Assembly: GCA_964505995.1 (NCBI GenBank)
Contig: CAZDLB010000086.1
Location: 1 to 7,432, forward strand
Origin: JAJRVH01 sp964505995
GTDB lineage: Bacteria; Pseudomonadota; Zetaproteobacteria; Mariprofundales; Mariprofundaceae
Direction of reading: 5' to 3'
DNA: 7,432 nucleotides
Each line of letters starts with the position of its first letter. Position 1 is the first letter of the stretch. The translations under genes were made by a program, and so were the position numbers. Under the pieces are notes generated by a model, which was given only the letters and a program-made list of their open reading frames with translations, ran no database searches and was not told the DNA's origin. This document shows, one piece after another, positions 1-6,125 of this stretch.

Positions 1-33
1 ATTTTCTTGCCTGAAAGCCCCGATCTGGGCCAT
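1..33 (-). CDS. possible start of a divergent gene, cut by the window edge
   Basis: On the minus strand an ATG at 33-31 opens a frame of 11 codons (MAQIGAFRQEN) that is still open at the window edge. It is preceded, seven bases upstream, by a good Shine-Dalgarno-like AAAGGGG (41-47 read on the minus strand). If real, it is transcribed divergently from the phosphoribulokinase gene, leaving about 120 bp for a shared control region. The first residues faintly recall the start of DUF736-type proteins, but eleven residues cannot establish a family. A competing reading is a + strand frame open from base 1 to a TGA at 130-132 (43 codons), which could be the tail of an upstream gene. I recognise nothing in it and its third positions are less GC-rich than in the neighbouring genes. 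Confidence 0.3.
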   Translation of the reverse strand, partial: MAQIGAFRQEN

Positions 34-156
34 AATGCAGCCCCTTTGATCGACGAGCGCATCGTCAGGCCGTCGAGTGTAATTGGGAGGGGATGGTTTC
101 AGGAGGAGGGTTATGTTCTCCTAACTATCTGAATTTATTGAGTTATTGGAGATGTT

Positions 157-1026
157 ATGTCAGCAAAGTATCCTGTTATTTCCGTAACCGGCTCTTCCGG
201 CGCCGGGACCAGTACCGCCAAGATCGCACTGGAGCATATCTTTCGCCGTGAAAAGGTGACGCCGGCCATCGTCGAGGGTGATTGCTTTCATAAATACGAC
301 CGCTACGAGTTTCGCGAGAAAGCCAAGGAATACGAGGCCCAGGGCAAGCGCCTGAGCCACTTCTCCGATGAGGCGAATCTGTTCGACAAGATCGCCGAGC
401 TGTTCGATTCCTATCGTCGCACCGGCAGGGGCATGGCCCGTAACTATGTGCACGATGAGGAGGAGGCCAAGATCTACGGCGTTGAGCCGGGCCGGTTTAC
501 CGAATGGCGTGAGATCGGCGAGGGAACCGACCTGCTGTTCTATGAAGGCCTGCACGGCGGCGTCGAAGAGGTGCGTCCGTTTGTCGATCTGCTGATCGGC
601 ATCGTGCCGGTCGTGAACCTGGAATGGATTCAGAAGATTCACCGCGATACGGCGATGCGCGGCTATTCCACCGAGGCGGTGGTCGACAACATCCTGCAGC
701 GCATGCATGACTACATCCACTTCATTACGCCGCAGTTCACCTATACCGACATCAACTTCCAGCGTGTGCCGCTCGTGGATACGTCCAATCCGTTCATCGC
801 ACGCGATGTGCCGACGCCGGATGAGAGCCTGATCGTGATCCGTATCCGCAAGCCGGAGCAGTGGGGTATCGATTTCCCGTGGCTGCTTTCGATGCTCAAG
901 GATTCCTTCATGTCCCGTCGCAACACCCTGGTGGTTCCGGCCGGCAAGATGCTTCTGGCGATGGAGCTGATCCTGACGCCGATCATCCACGATCTTCTGG
1001 AGAAGCGTCGCAAGGAACTGAAGTAA
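157..1026 (+). CDS. prk: phosphoribulokinase (bacterial class I)
   Basis: ATP-dependent kinase (EC 2.7.1.19) converting ribulose 5-phosphate to ribulose 1,5-bisphosphate, the RuBisCO substrate of the Calvin cycle; cytosolic. The 289 residues match the usual length of this class. Residues 12-19 (GSSGAGTS) form the P-loop, with Thr where a classical Walker A has Lys, as is normal in this family. By recalled alignment to Rhodobacter sphaeroides PRK, Asp42 (catalytic base), His45 and Arg49 are conserved, as are Glu130 in FYEGLHGG, and Lys160, Arg163, Asp164 and Arg168 in the segment 156-170. The signature VDTSNPFIARD (207-217) is also present. The ATG has GGAG at 148-151, five bases upstream. Family members are typically activated by NADH and inhibited by AMP. 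The gene is monocistronic in this window: a terminator follows at once and no RuBisCO or other cbb gene is adjacent. E. coli carries a close homologue (PrkB) without RuBisCO, so autotrophy is not proven. Confidence 0.95.
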   Translation: MSAKYPVISVTGSSGAGTSTAKIALEHIFRREKVTPAIVEGDCFHKYDRYEFREKAKEYEAQGKRLSHFSDEANLFDKIAELFDSYRRTGRGMARNYVHDEEEAKIYGVEPGRFTEWREIGEGTDLLFYEGLHGGVEEVRPFVDLLIGIVPVVNLEWIQKIHRDTAMRGYSTEAVVDNILQRMHDYIHFITPQFTYTDINFQRVPLVDTSNPFIARDVPTPDESLIVIRIRKPEQWGIDFPWLLSMLKDSFMSRRNTLVVPAGKMLLAMELILTPIIHDLLEKRRKELK

Positions 1027-1053
1027 GTCCGGGTTTTGCCTGGAAGGATGACG

Positions 1054-1082
1054 AGGGAGGCCACTGGCCTCCCTTTTTCTTT
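1054..1082 (+). terminator. Rho-independent terminator after phosphoribulokinase
   Basis: A perfect 9-bp inverted repeat, AGGGAGGCC (1054-1062) and GGCCTCCCT (1066-1074), encloses a three-base ACT loop and runs into a T-rich tract (TTTTTCTTT, 1074-1082). It lies 27 bases after the phosphoribulokinase stop codon. This is a textbook intrinsic terminator. It separates phosphoribulokinase transcription from the mnmG cluster, so mnmG should have its own promoter in the roughly 60 bases that follow. I see no convincing -35/-10 pair there. Confidence 0.92.
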
Positions 1083-1141
1083 GGCTGGATTTGTCCGGAC
1101 TCTGCTTCTAAGCTTGCCCGCCCATGAGTGACCGGACTGCG

Positions 1142-2883
1142 ATGTTTCACGTGAAACACCCCGACGAGGTGGATGTCATCGTCGTGGGTGCGGGCCATGC
1201 CGGCTGTGAGGCGGCCTGGGCCGCGGCCAGTCGGGGTGCGCGCGTGCGGCTGATCACGCAGAACCTCGATACCATTGCGAAGATGTCCTGCAATCCCGCC
1301 ATCGGCGGCATCGGCAAGGGCCACCTGGTCCATGAGGTGGATGCGCTGGGCGGCCTGATGGGACGGGCTGCGGATCGCGCGGCACTGCAATACCGGCTGC
1401 TGAACCGGCGCAAGGGTCCGGCCGTGCGCGCCACCCGGGCCCAGTGCGATCGCCGCATCTATCATCAGGTGATGCGCCATCTTCTGGATTCGCATCCCCG
1501 CATACATCTGCATCAGGGAAGCGTGCTGCNNNNNNNNNNNNNNNNNNNNNNNNNNNNNNNNNNNNNNNNNNNNNNNNNNNNNNNNNNNNNNNNNNNNNNN
1601 NNNNNNNNNNNNNNNNNNNNNNNNNNNNNCGGCGCAGCATCCGCTGGGACGCGCTGGAGCAGCAGCCGGGGGAGACCGATCTGATGCCGTTTTCTGTGCT
1701 GCACGATGCGGTGACCGATCATCAGATGGCCTGCGCCATCACCCGGACCTGCAGCACCACCCATGAGATCATTCGGGAGAACCTCGAGCGTTCGCCGATG
1801 TATTCGGGCCAGATCGAATCCACCGGTCCGCGCTACTGTCCGAGCATCGAGGACAAGGTGGTCCGTTTTGCGGACAAGGACAGTCATCAGATCTTTCTCG
1901 AGCCGGAGGGCTGGGATCACGCCGAGGTCTATCCGAACGGCATCTCCACCTCAGTGCCCATCGATGTGCAGTGGCGCATGGTTCGATCCATACCCGGGCT
2001 CGAGCATGCGGTGATCCTGCGGCCGGGCTATGCGATCGAATACGATTATGTTGATCCGACTGAGCTGAGTCCAACGCTGGAATGCCGCAAGGTTCGCGGG
2101 CTGTTCCATGCCGGCCAGATCAACGGTACGACCGGCTATGAGGAGGCTGCGGCCCAGGGTCTTCTGGCCGGCATCAATGCTGCCGCGCTTGCGATCGGAC
2201 TAGAGACATGGGTTCCCGACCGCTCCGAGGCCTATCTCGGCGTGATGGTTGATGACCTGGTGACCCGTGGGGTCATGGAGCCCTACCGCATGTTCACGTC
2301 GAGGGCGGAATTCCGGCTGCTTCTGCGCGAGGACAACGCCGACATGCGCCTGGGCGAGACGGCCGTGCGGCTCGGTCTCTACGATGAGGCGCAAAAGGTC
2401 CGTTTCCGGCAGCGTCAGCAGTGGCTTGCGAACGCGATGGAGCAGGTGCATGCGCTCGTGGTCGGCAGCGGTCAGCACTGGCGCAAACGTCTGCAGCAGG
2501 CGGATCTGCCTGTTCCCTCGCAGGGCATGGGCTTTTCATCCTATTGCCACCGGGGTGATGTGGATGTGGAGCGGGCGCTTTCGCTGCTGGATTTCCCGGT
2601 GCAGCCAACGGCCCGGGACATGCATACCCTGAAGGCGCTGATTCATTACGATGGCTATCTGGACAAGCAGGAGCTGGAGGTTCAGCGGTTTCGTGAACTG
2701 GAGCAGTTGCGTATCCCGGATGATTTCGACTACCGGCAGGTGAAGGGGCTGAGCCATGAATGTCGCCAGCGGCTGGAAGAGGCCCGGCCCCGGACGCTGG
2801 GACAGGCCGCGCGACTGACCGGACTGACACCGGCCGCCCTGACCTGCCTGAGCATGCATCTGAGGCATCGGCTTGCAGCCTGA
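1142..2883 (+). CDS. mnmG: tRNA U34 5-carboxymethylaminomethyl modification enzyme MnmG (GidA), interrupted by an assembly gap
   Basis: FAD-dependent partner of MnmE; the complex installs the (carboxymethyl)aminomethyl group on U34 of certain tRNAs. From the start used here, GAGHAG (residues 16-21) is the dinucleotide-binding glycine motif. [16 protein letters not shown] contains Cys50, equivalent to E. coli Cys47. The second conserved Cys is in RYCPSIEDK (codon 1837-1839). [27 protein letters not shown] and [10 protein letters not shown] follow, with the MnmE-binding tail (DYRQVKGLS...) at the end. The gap at 1530-1629 changes frame: the upstream half is in the frame of 1142, the downstream half in the frame of 1630. 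By comparison with E. coli MnmG about 80 residues (roughly 240 bases) are missing, including the VGTFLDG and GGRAGD segments. The intact protein would be about 626 residues (E. coli 629). An in-frame ATG at 1124 is possible but has no ribosome site. Both starts are weak, and 1142 is favoured by family N-termini. The gene is probably intact, not a pseudogene. Confidence 0.95.
1143..1158. promoter_or_regulatory. parS: parS centromere site 1 (perfect), overlapping the mnmG start codon
   Basis: The bases TGTTTCACGTGAAACA match the 16-bp palindromic consensus of bacterial chromosomal parS at every position. ParB dimers bind such sites, use CTP to load as sliding clamps and nucleate the partition complex. 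The site begins at the second base of the mnmG ATG (1142) and encodes the N-terminal residues FHVKH. Origin-proximal location beside mnmG, rsmG, parA and parB is the usual setting. The overlap with the start codon means bound ParB could also affect mnmG expression, which is an inference. Confidence 0.96.
1530..1629. other. assembly gap (100 N) inside mnmG
   Basis: Exactly 100 undetermined bases, the conventional placeholder length for a gap of unknown size. The flanking halves of mnmG are in different frames if 100 is taken literally, whereas a missing length of about 239 bases restores both frame and protein length. The placeholder length should not be used for coordinates or for calling a frameshift. 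Confidence 0.98.
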
Positions 2884-3421
2884 TCTCTGCCGGGAATATG
2901 TCGCTGAGGTGATGCGTTTTCGCCGCGCGCTGAATCTGACCTCGGTGTCCGATCCGGAAGCCTTTGACAGGCGCTTTATCCGGCCGTCACTGGCCCTTGC
3001 CCGCTACATGCCCGATCGCGGCCGGCTGCTGGATATCGGCAGCGGTATGGGTATCCCCGGCGTGCCGCTGCTTCTGGCCTGTCCCTCGCTGTACGGCGTG
3101 CTGGTGGAGCGCCGGAAGAAGCGGACGGAATTCCTGCGCCACCTGATCCGCAGGCTGGGCCTTGCGGCCGAGGCCGTGGATGCCGATGTCCGCGACCTCG
3201 ATTCGCTGCGGGTGGATGTCTGCGTGGCCAGGGCGGTTACGCGGGAGGCGGAATTGCTGACGATGTGCGCGCCCCATATGATCGAAGGCGGCATCGCCGT
3301 GCTGCCGGTGCCCAAGGCCGCCCCCAAAGCCAAAGTGCCTGGCTGGAGCCTGCAGGATGAAACGCTGCTGGATGCATTCGATGGCGACGGTCAGCTGATC
3401 CGCTGCTATCGTTATGGCTGA
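2873..3421 (+). CDS. rsmG: 16S rRNA (guanine527-N7)-methyltransferase RsmG (GidB), short form
   Basis: SAM-dependent methyltransferase that makes m7G527 in 16S rRNA of the small ribosomal subunit; loss in other bacteria gives low-level streptomycin resistance. Visible motifs are NLTSV (21-25), the SAM-binding loop [10 protein letters not shown] (54-63), the [11 protein letters not shown] helix (79-89) and ARAV (119-122). The start is set by an in-frame stop at 2861-2863. The first usable codon is TTG 2873, with GAGG (2862-2865) seven bases upstream, overlapping the mnmG end by 11 bases and suggesting translational coupling. The alternatives GTG 2909 and ATG 2912 would cut into the conserved fold. 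At 182 residues it is about 25 shorter than E. coli RsmG (207), mainly at the N-terminus. The C-terminal strand where E. coli has ALKG reads LPVPKA, followed by a Lys/Pro-rich stretch, so this is a divergent member. Function is inferred from motifs plus the conserved position between mnmG and parA. Confidence 0.92.
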   Translation: MQPDLCREYVAEVMRFRRALNLTSVSDPEAFDRRFIRPSLALARYMPDRGRLLDIGSGMGIPGVPLLLACPSLYGVLVERRKKRTEFLRHLIRRLGLAAEAVDADVRDLDSLRVDVCVARAVTREAELLTMCAPHMIEGGIAVLPVPKAAPKAKVPGWSLQDETLLDAFDGDGQLIRCYRYG

Positions 3422-3430
3422 GTTTTGGGA

Positions 3431-3436
3431 AGGAGG
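3431..3436 (+). promoter_or_regulatory. ribosome binding site of parA, deciding a GTG start
   Basis: AGGAGG is a full consensus Shine-Dalgarno sequence placed six bases before GTG 3443. It selects GTG 3443 over the TTG at 3425, which would place this ribosome site inside the coding region. Its last two bases are also the first two positions of the second parS site, so ribosome and ParB binding regions physically overlap. Confidence 0.85.
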
Positions 3437-3450
3437 TTTCACGTGAAACA
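3435..3450. promoter_or_regulatory. parS: parS centromere site 2 (15/16), overlapping the parA start codon
   Basis: GGTTTCACGTGAAACA differs from the 16-bp parS consensus only at the first position (G for T), so the inner 14-bp palindrome GTTTCACGTGAAAC is intact. It covers the end of the Shine-Dalgarno sequence and the GTG start (3443-3445), which sits at the centre of the palindrome, followed by AAA and CA of the next codons. The site is about 2.3 kb from the first one. ParB loading here could feed back on parA-parB expression, which is an inference. Confidence 0.92.
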
Positions 3451-4237
3451 TCAGGGCCTGGGCCCGGTGCTGGCCGTCGCCAACCAGAAGGGCGGGGTCG
3501 GCAAGACGACCACGAGCATCAATGTGGCCGCTTCCCTGGCGGCGCTGGATCGGCGTGTGCTGCTGATCGACCTGGACCCTCAGGGGAACACCACCTCCGG
3601 GCTCGGAGTGGACAAGGGCGAGGTGGCACGTGGCACCTACGATGTGATGATGCAGGACTGCAGCCTTGCCGAAGCGATCATGGCCACCGATGTGGAAAAC
3701 CTGTTCCTGCTGCCGGCCAGCATGGATCTGGCCGGAGCCGAGGTGGAACTGGTCGGCGAGAAGCAGCGTGAACAGCGCCTGCTTCAGGCCTTCTCGGACT
3801 ATCGGCAGGAGCCGTTTGATCAGGTGCTCATCGATTGTCCTCCCGCATTGAACCTTCTGACGATCAATGCGCTGACGGCGTCCGATCGGGTGATGATCAC
3901 GTTGCAGACCGAATTCTATGCGATGGAGGGTCTGACCCAGCTGATGGATACGATCCGGCGTATCCGGCAGGGGCTGAATCCGCAGCTGGAAATGGATGGC
4001 ATCCTGCTGACGATGGTGGACAGGCGGAACAACCTGGCCGTGCAGGTCGAGCAGGAGGTCAGGGAATACTTCGGTGCCCAGGTGTATCGCAATGTCATCC
4101 CTCGCAATGTCCGCCTGTCGGAAGCGCCAAGCTTCGGTGTTCCGGTCATGTATCATGACATCCGTTCCACCGGGGCGCAGGCCTACCTGGCCGTGGCTCA
4201 GGAGATGTTGCAGCGACAGACCACGATGCAGAAATAA
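3443..4237 (+). CDS. parA: chromosome partitioning ATPase ParA (Soj family)
   Basis: Deviant Walker A ATPase that binds DNA non-specifically as an ATP dimer and, through ParB-stimulated hydrolysis, moves parS-bound origins towards the cell poles. From GTG 3443 the protein has 264 residues, typical for chromosomal ParA, with no N-terminal helix-turn-helix extension of the plasmid type Ia kind. KGGVGKTT (16-23) is the deviant Walker A with its signature Lys16. LLIDLDPQGN (40-49) is Walker A', with Asp45. VLIDCPPAL (128-136) is Walker B, with Asp131. The conserved tail IPRNVRLSEAPSFG is present. It starts 21 bases after rsmG, and parB follows 11 bases after its stop, so the two are almost certainly co-transcribed. 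The overlap of its start with parS points to possible repression by ParB. Confidence in family is very high; only the start codon is open to debate. Confidence 0.96.
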   Translation: MKHQGLGPVLAVANQKGGVGKTTTSINVAASLAALDRRVLLIDLDPQGNTTSGLGVDKGEVARGTYDVMMQDCSLAEAIMATDVENLFLLPASMDLAGAEVELVGEKQREQRLLQAFSDYRQEPFDQVLIDCPPALNLLTINALTASDRVMITLQTEFYAMEGLTQLMDTIRRIRQGLNPQLEMDGILLTMVDRRNNLAVQVEQEVREYFGAQVYRNVIPRNVRLSEAPSFGVPVMYHDIRSTGAQAYLAVAQEMLQRQTTMQK

Positions 4238-4248
4238 CGAGGAAGACG

Positions 4249-5100
4249 ATGAAAAAGACCAGGAAACGAGGGCTCGGGCGCGGACTGGATGCGCTGCTTT
4301 CGGACAAGCCGACGGAAGAGGTGCTGAAGCAGGCCAGCCAGATTCCGATTTCGAAGATCCGGCCCAACAGCTATCAGCCCCGAACCCGCTTTGACGATGA
4401 CGAGCTGGCATCCCTGACGGAATCCGTCCGCCGCGAAGGCGTGCTGATGCCGATCCTCGTGCGTCCGGTGGACGGCGGCTATGAGCTGATTGCCGGTGAA
4501 CGCCGCTGGCGGGCATCCCAGGCGGCAGGCCTGAGCGAGATCCCGGCCGTGGTGCGCCAGGTCGACGATATGCAGGCGCTTGAGCTGGCGATTATCGAGA
4601 ATGAGCAGCGGGATGATCTGACGGCGATCGAGTCGGCCCGGGCCTATCAGCTGATGATGCGCGAGTTTGGCTGCACGCAGCAGCAGGTTGCCGAGCGGAT
4701 CGGCGTGTCCCGAGTGCAGGTCAGCAACATGATCCGCCTGCTCCAGTTGCCCGATGAAATCCAGAAAATGATTGAAAATCGGGAACTTAGCATGGGACAG
4801 GCCCGGCCCCTGGTGGGTCTGGAAGAGCGACAGGCCCTGGAACTGGCGCATCGCTGTGTCCGCGAAGGCTGGTCGGCCCGGCAGATGGAGAAACAGGCCC
4901 GCAGGCTGGCCCGCTCGCGTACCGCTGTGACGAAAGCCAGGGAAAAGGATGCCGATGTTCAGGCCCTGCAGGACGAACTGACGCGCAGGCTGGGGCTGCC
5001 GGTGGATATCCAGTACCGCCGGGACGGATCCGGCGAGCTGCGCATTCGCTACACCCGGCCCGCCGAGCTCGATGGCGTGCTGCGCAAGCTTCGCGCCTAG
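4249..5100 (+). CDS. parB: chromosome partitioning protein ParB (Spo0J family), parS-binding CTPase
   Basis: DNA-binding CTPase that recognises parS, loads as a sliding clamp, spreads and stimulates ParA. The 283 residues show the standard order. The basic N-terminus with KRGLGRGLDALL (6-17) is the ParA-interacting peptide, and its conserved Arg is present. The ParB/Srx CTP-binding domain includes YQPRTRF (42-48), the GERRWRA box (83-89) and the ENEQRDDLTAIE motif (117-128). The helix-turn-helix at about 143-163 (TQQQVAERIGVSRVQVSNM) reads parS, and the C-terminal dimerisation domain runs from about 235 to 283. ATG 4249 is preceded by GAGGA (4239-4243), five bases upstream. Its own target sites are in this window, at the starts of mnmG and parA. 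The next gene begins only eight bases after the stop. Confidence 0.97.
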   Translation: MKKTRKRGLGRGLDALLSDKPTEEVLKQASQIPISKIRPNSYQPRTRFDDDELASLTESVRREGVLMPILVRPVDGGYELIAGERRWRASQAAGLSEIPAVVRQVDDMQALELAIIENEQRDDLTAIESARAYQLMMREFGCTQQQVAERIGVSRVQVSNMIRLLQLPDEIQKMIENRELSMGQARPLVGLEERQALELAHRCVREGWSARQMEKQARRLARSRTAVTKAREKDADVQALQDELTRRLGLPVDIQYRRDGSGELRIRYTRPAELDGVLRKLRA

Positions 5101-5108
5101 GGAGGCGC

Positions 5109-6125
5109 ATGCGCGTCGGCGACAGCTTCTACCGCGCGGTGAACTGGCACCGCGAGTCATCCGGAGTGCAATGGATTGAGCAGCGGCTGCTGCCGCACCG
5201 CTTCAAGCGGGTGATCAGCGACGATCCGGAGGTCGTGGCCAGGGCGATCGAGGAGATGCAGGTGCGTGGGGCGCCGACGATTGGCGCCACGGCCGCCTTC
5301 GGCCTGGCGCTGGCCTGGAGGAAGGATGCCGGTCGTTTCTTCGACCACTGGCTGCCCAGGTTCAGGAAGACGCGGCCGACGGCGGTGAACCTTTTTCATG
5401 CCTGTGCGGCCATGGAGGAATGCGCAAGGCAGCAGCCGAGCGTTTCAGCCATGATCGAATGCGCCGAGGCCTATGCCGAGGCCGAGGTGCAGGCGAATCG
5501 CAGCATGGGGCGCCACCTGGCCGGCCTGCTGGCCGTTGGACAGCGCCGTATCCTGACGCATTGCAATGCCGGCTGGCTGGCGGCTGTGGACTGGGGCACG
5601 GCCACGTCGGGGATCTATCAGCTGCATGAGGCCGGGGAGGCCCCGTTCGTCTGGGTGGACGAAACCCGGCCTCGCCTGCAGGGCGCCCGCCTGACGGCCT
5701 GGGAATTGCAGCAGGCCGGCGTCGAATGTCGGTTGCAGGCGGATTCGGCCGCGGCCTGGATGATGGCGCGCGGGCAGGTGGACGCGATCGTCGTTGGTGC
5801 CGATCGTATCGCCGCCAATGGCGATGTCGCCAACAAGATCGGCACCTATGCGCTGTCGCTGGCCGCCCGAGAACACGGCGTGCCGATGTATGTGGCCGCG
5901 CCTTCCTCGACTTTCGATAAGAAATGCATCTGCGGTGACGATATTCCGATCGAACAGCGGGCGGAATCCGAGGTGACCTGCATGGATGGGGTGGATCAGG
6001 CTGGCGAGAGCCATGAGATCCGCATCGCCGCCAGCGGTGTCGCGGCCAGCAATCCGGCCTTCGATGTCACGCCTTATCGGAACCTGAGCGGCATCGTGAC
6101 CGAGAGGGGCATATGGCAGCCCTGA
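5109..6125 (+). CDS. mtnA: S-methyl-5-thioribose-1-phosphate isomerase (MtnA / eIF2B-like family)
   Basis: Aldose-ketose isomerase (EC 5.3.1.23) of methionine salvage, converting 5-methylthioribose 1-phosphate to the ribulose form; cytosolic. At 338 residues it has the usual length. Diagnostic segments are VRGAPTIGATAAFGLAL (52-68), THCNAG with the catalytic Cys152 (150-155), DETRPRLQGARLTAWEL (184-200), VGADRIAANGDVANKIGTY with the catalytic Asp232 (229-247), IPIEQR (279-284) and NPAFDVTP (315-322). The loop before IPIEQR has an unusual Cys-Ile-Cys (273-275). GGAGG (5101-5105) precedes the ATG with tight spacing (3 bases), and the gene lies 8 bases after parB. The family also contains 5-deoxyribose-1-phosphate isomerases and archaeal ribose-1,5-bisphosphate isomerase. 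The motifs favour MtnA, but substrate is inferred. No other methionine-salvage gene (mtnB, C, D, K or P) is in the window. Confidence 0.92.
   Translation: MRVGDSFYRAVNWHRESSGVQWIEQRLLPHRFKRVISDDPEVVARAIEEMQVRGAPTIGATAAFGLALAWRKDAGRFFDHWLPRFRKTRPTAVNLFHACAAMEECARQQPSVSAMIECAEAYAEAEVQANRSMGRHLAGLLAVGQRRILTHCNAGWLAAVDWGTATSGIYQLHEAGEAPFVWVDETRPRLQGARLTAWELQQAGVECRLQADSAAAWMMARGQVDAIVVGADRIAANGDVANKIGTYALSLAAREHGVPMYVAAPSSTFDKKCICGDDIPIEQRAESEVTCMDGVDQAGESHEIRIAASGVAASNPAFDVTPYRNLSGIVTERGIWQP

Noticed and set aside
12..19. Missing Walker A lysine in phosphoribulokinase (residues 12-19 of the protein) as a sign of inactivation
   Set aside because: Thr at this position in GSSGAGTS is normal for active bacterial class I phosphoribulokinases; the catalytic Asp42 and other key residues are present.
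101..122. AGGAG...CTCCT inverted repeat in the prk leader as a riboswitch or attenuator
   Set aside because: Short arms with a long loop and no following T-tract or recognisable aptamer features; probably chance.
160..990. 276-codon minus-strand frame opposite phosphoribulokinase
   Set aside because: It mirrors a well-supported gene almost exactly and has no family features or independent ribosome site that I can see.
2291..2303. parS-like half site (TGTTCACGTC) in mnmG
   Set aside because: It lacks the palindromic second half and encodes the conserved MFTSRAE motif, so the resemblance is explained by coding.
2685..2698. parS-like GTTTCGTGAAC in mnmG
   Set aside because: Two central bases are missing relative to parS and the palindrome is imperfect; ParB would not be expected to recognise it.
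2987..4516. 509-codon open frame on the minus strand across rsmG, parA and parB
   Set aside because: It is antisense to three unmistakable conserved genes, its translation is rich in His, Gln, Arg and Pro with no recognisable domain, and long antisense frames are expected in GC-rich coding DNA.
4198..5160. 320-codon minus-strand frame opposite parB
   Set aside because: It is a shadow of the parB coding sequence with biased composition and no motif.
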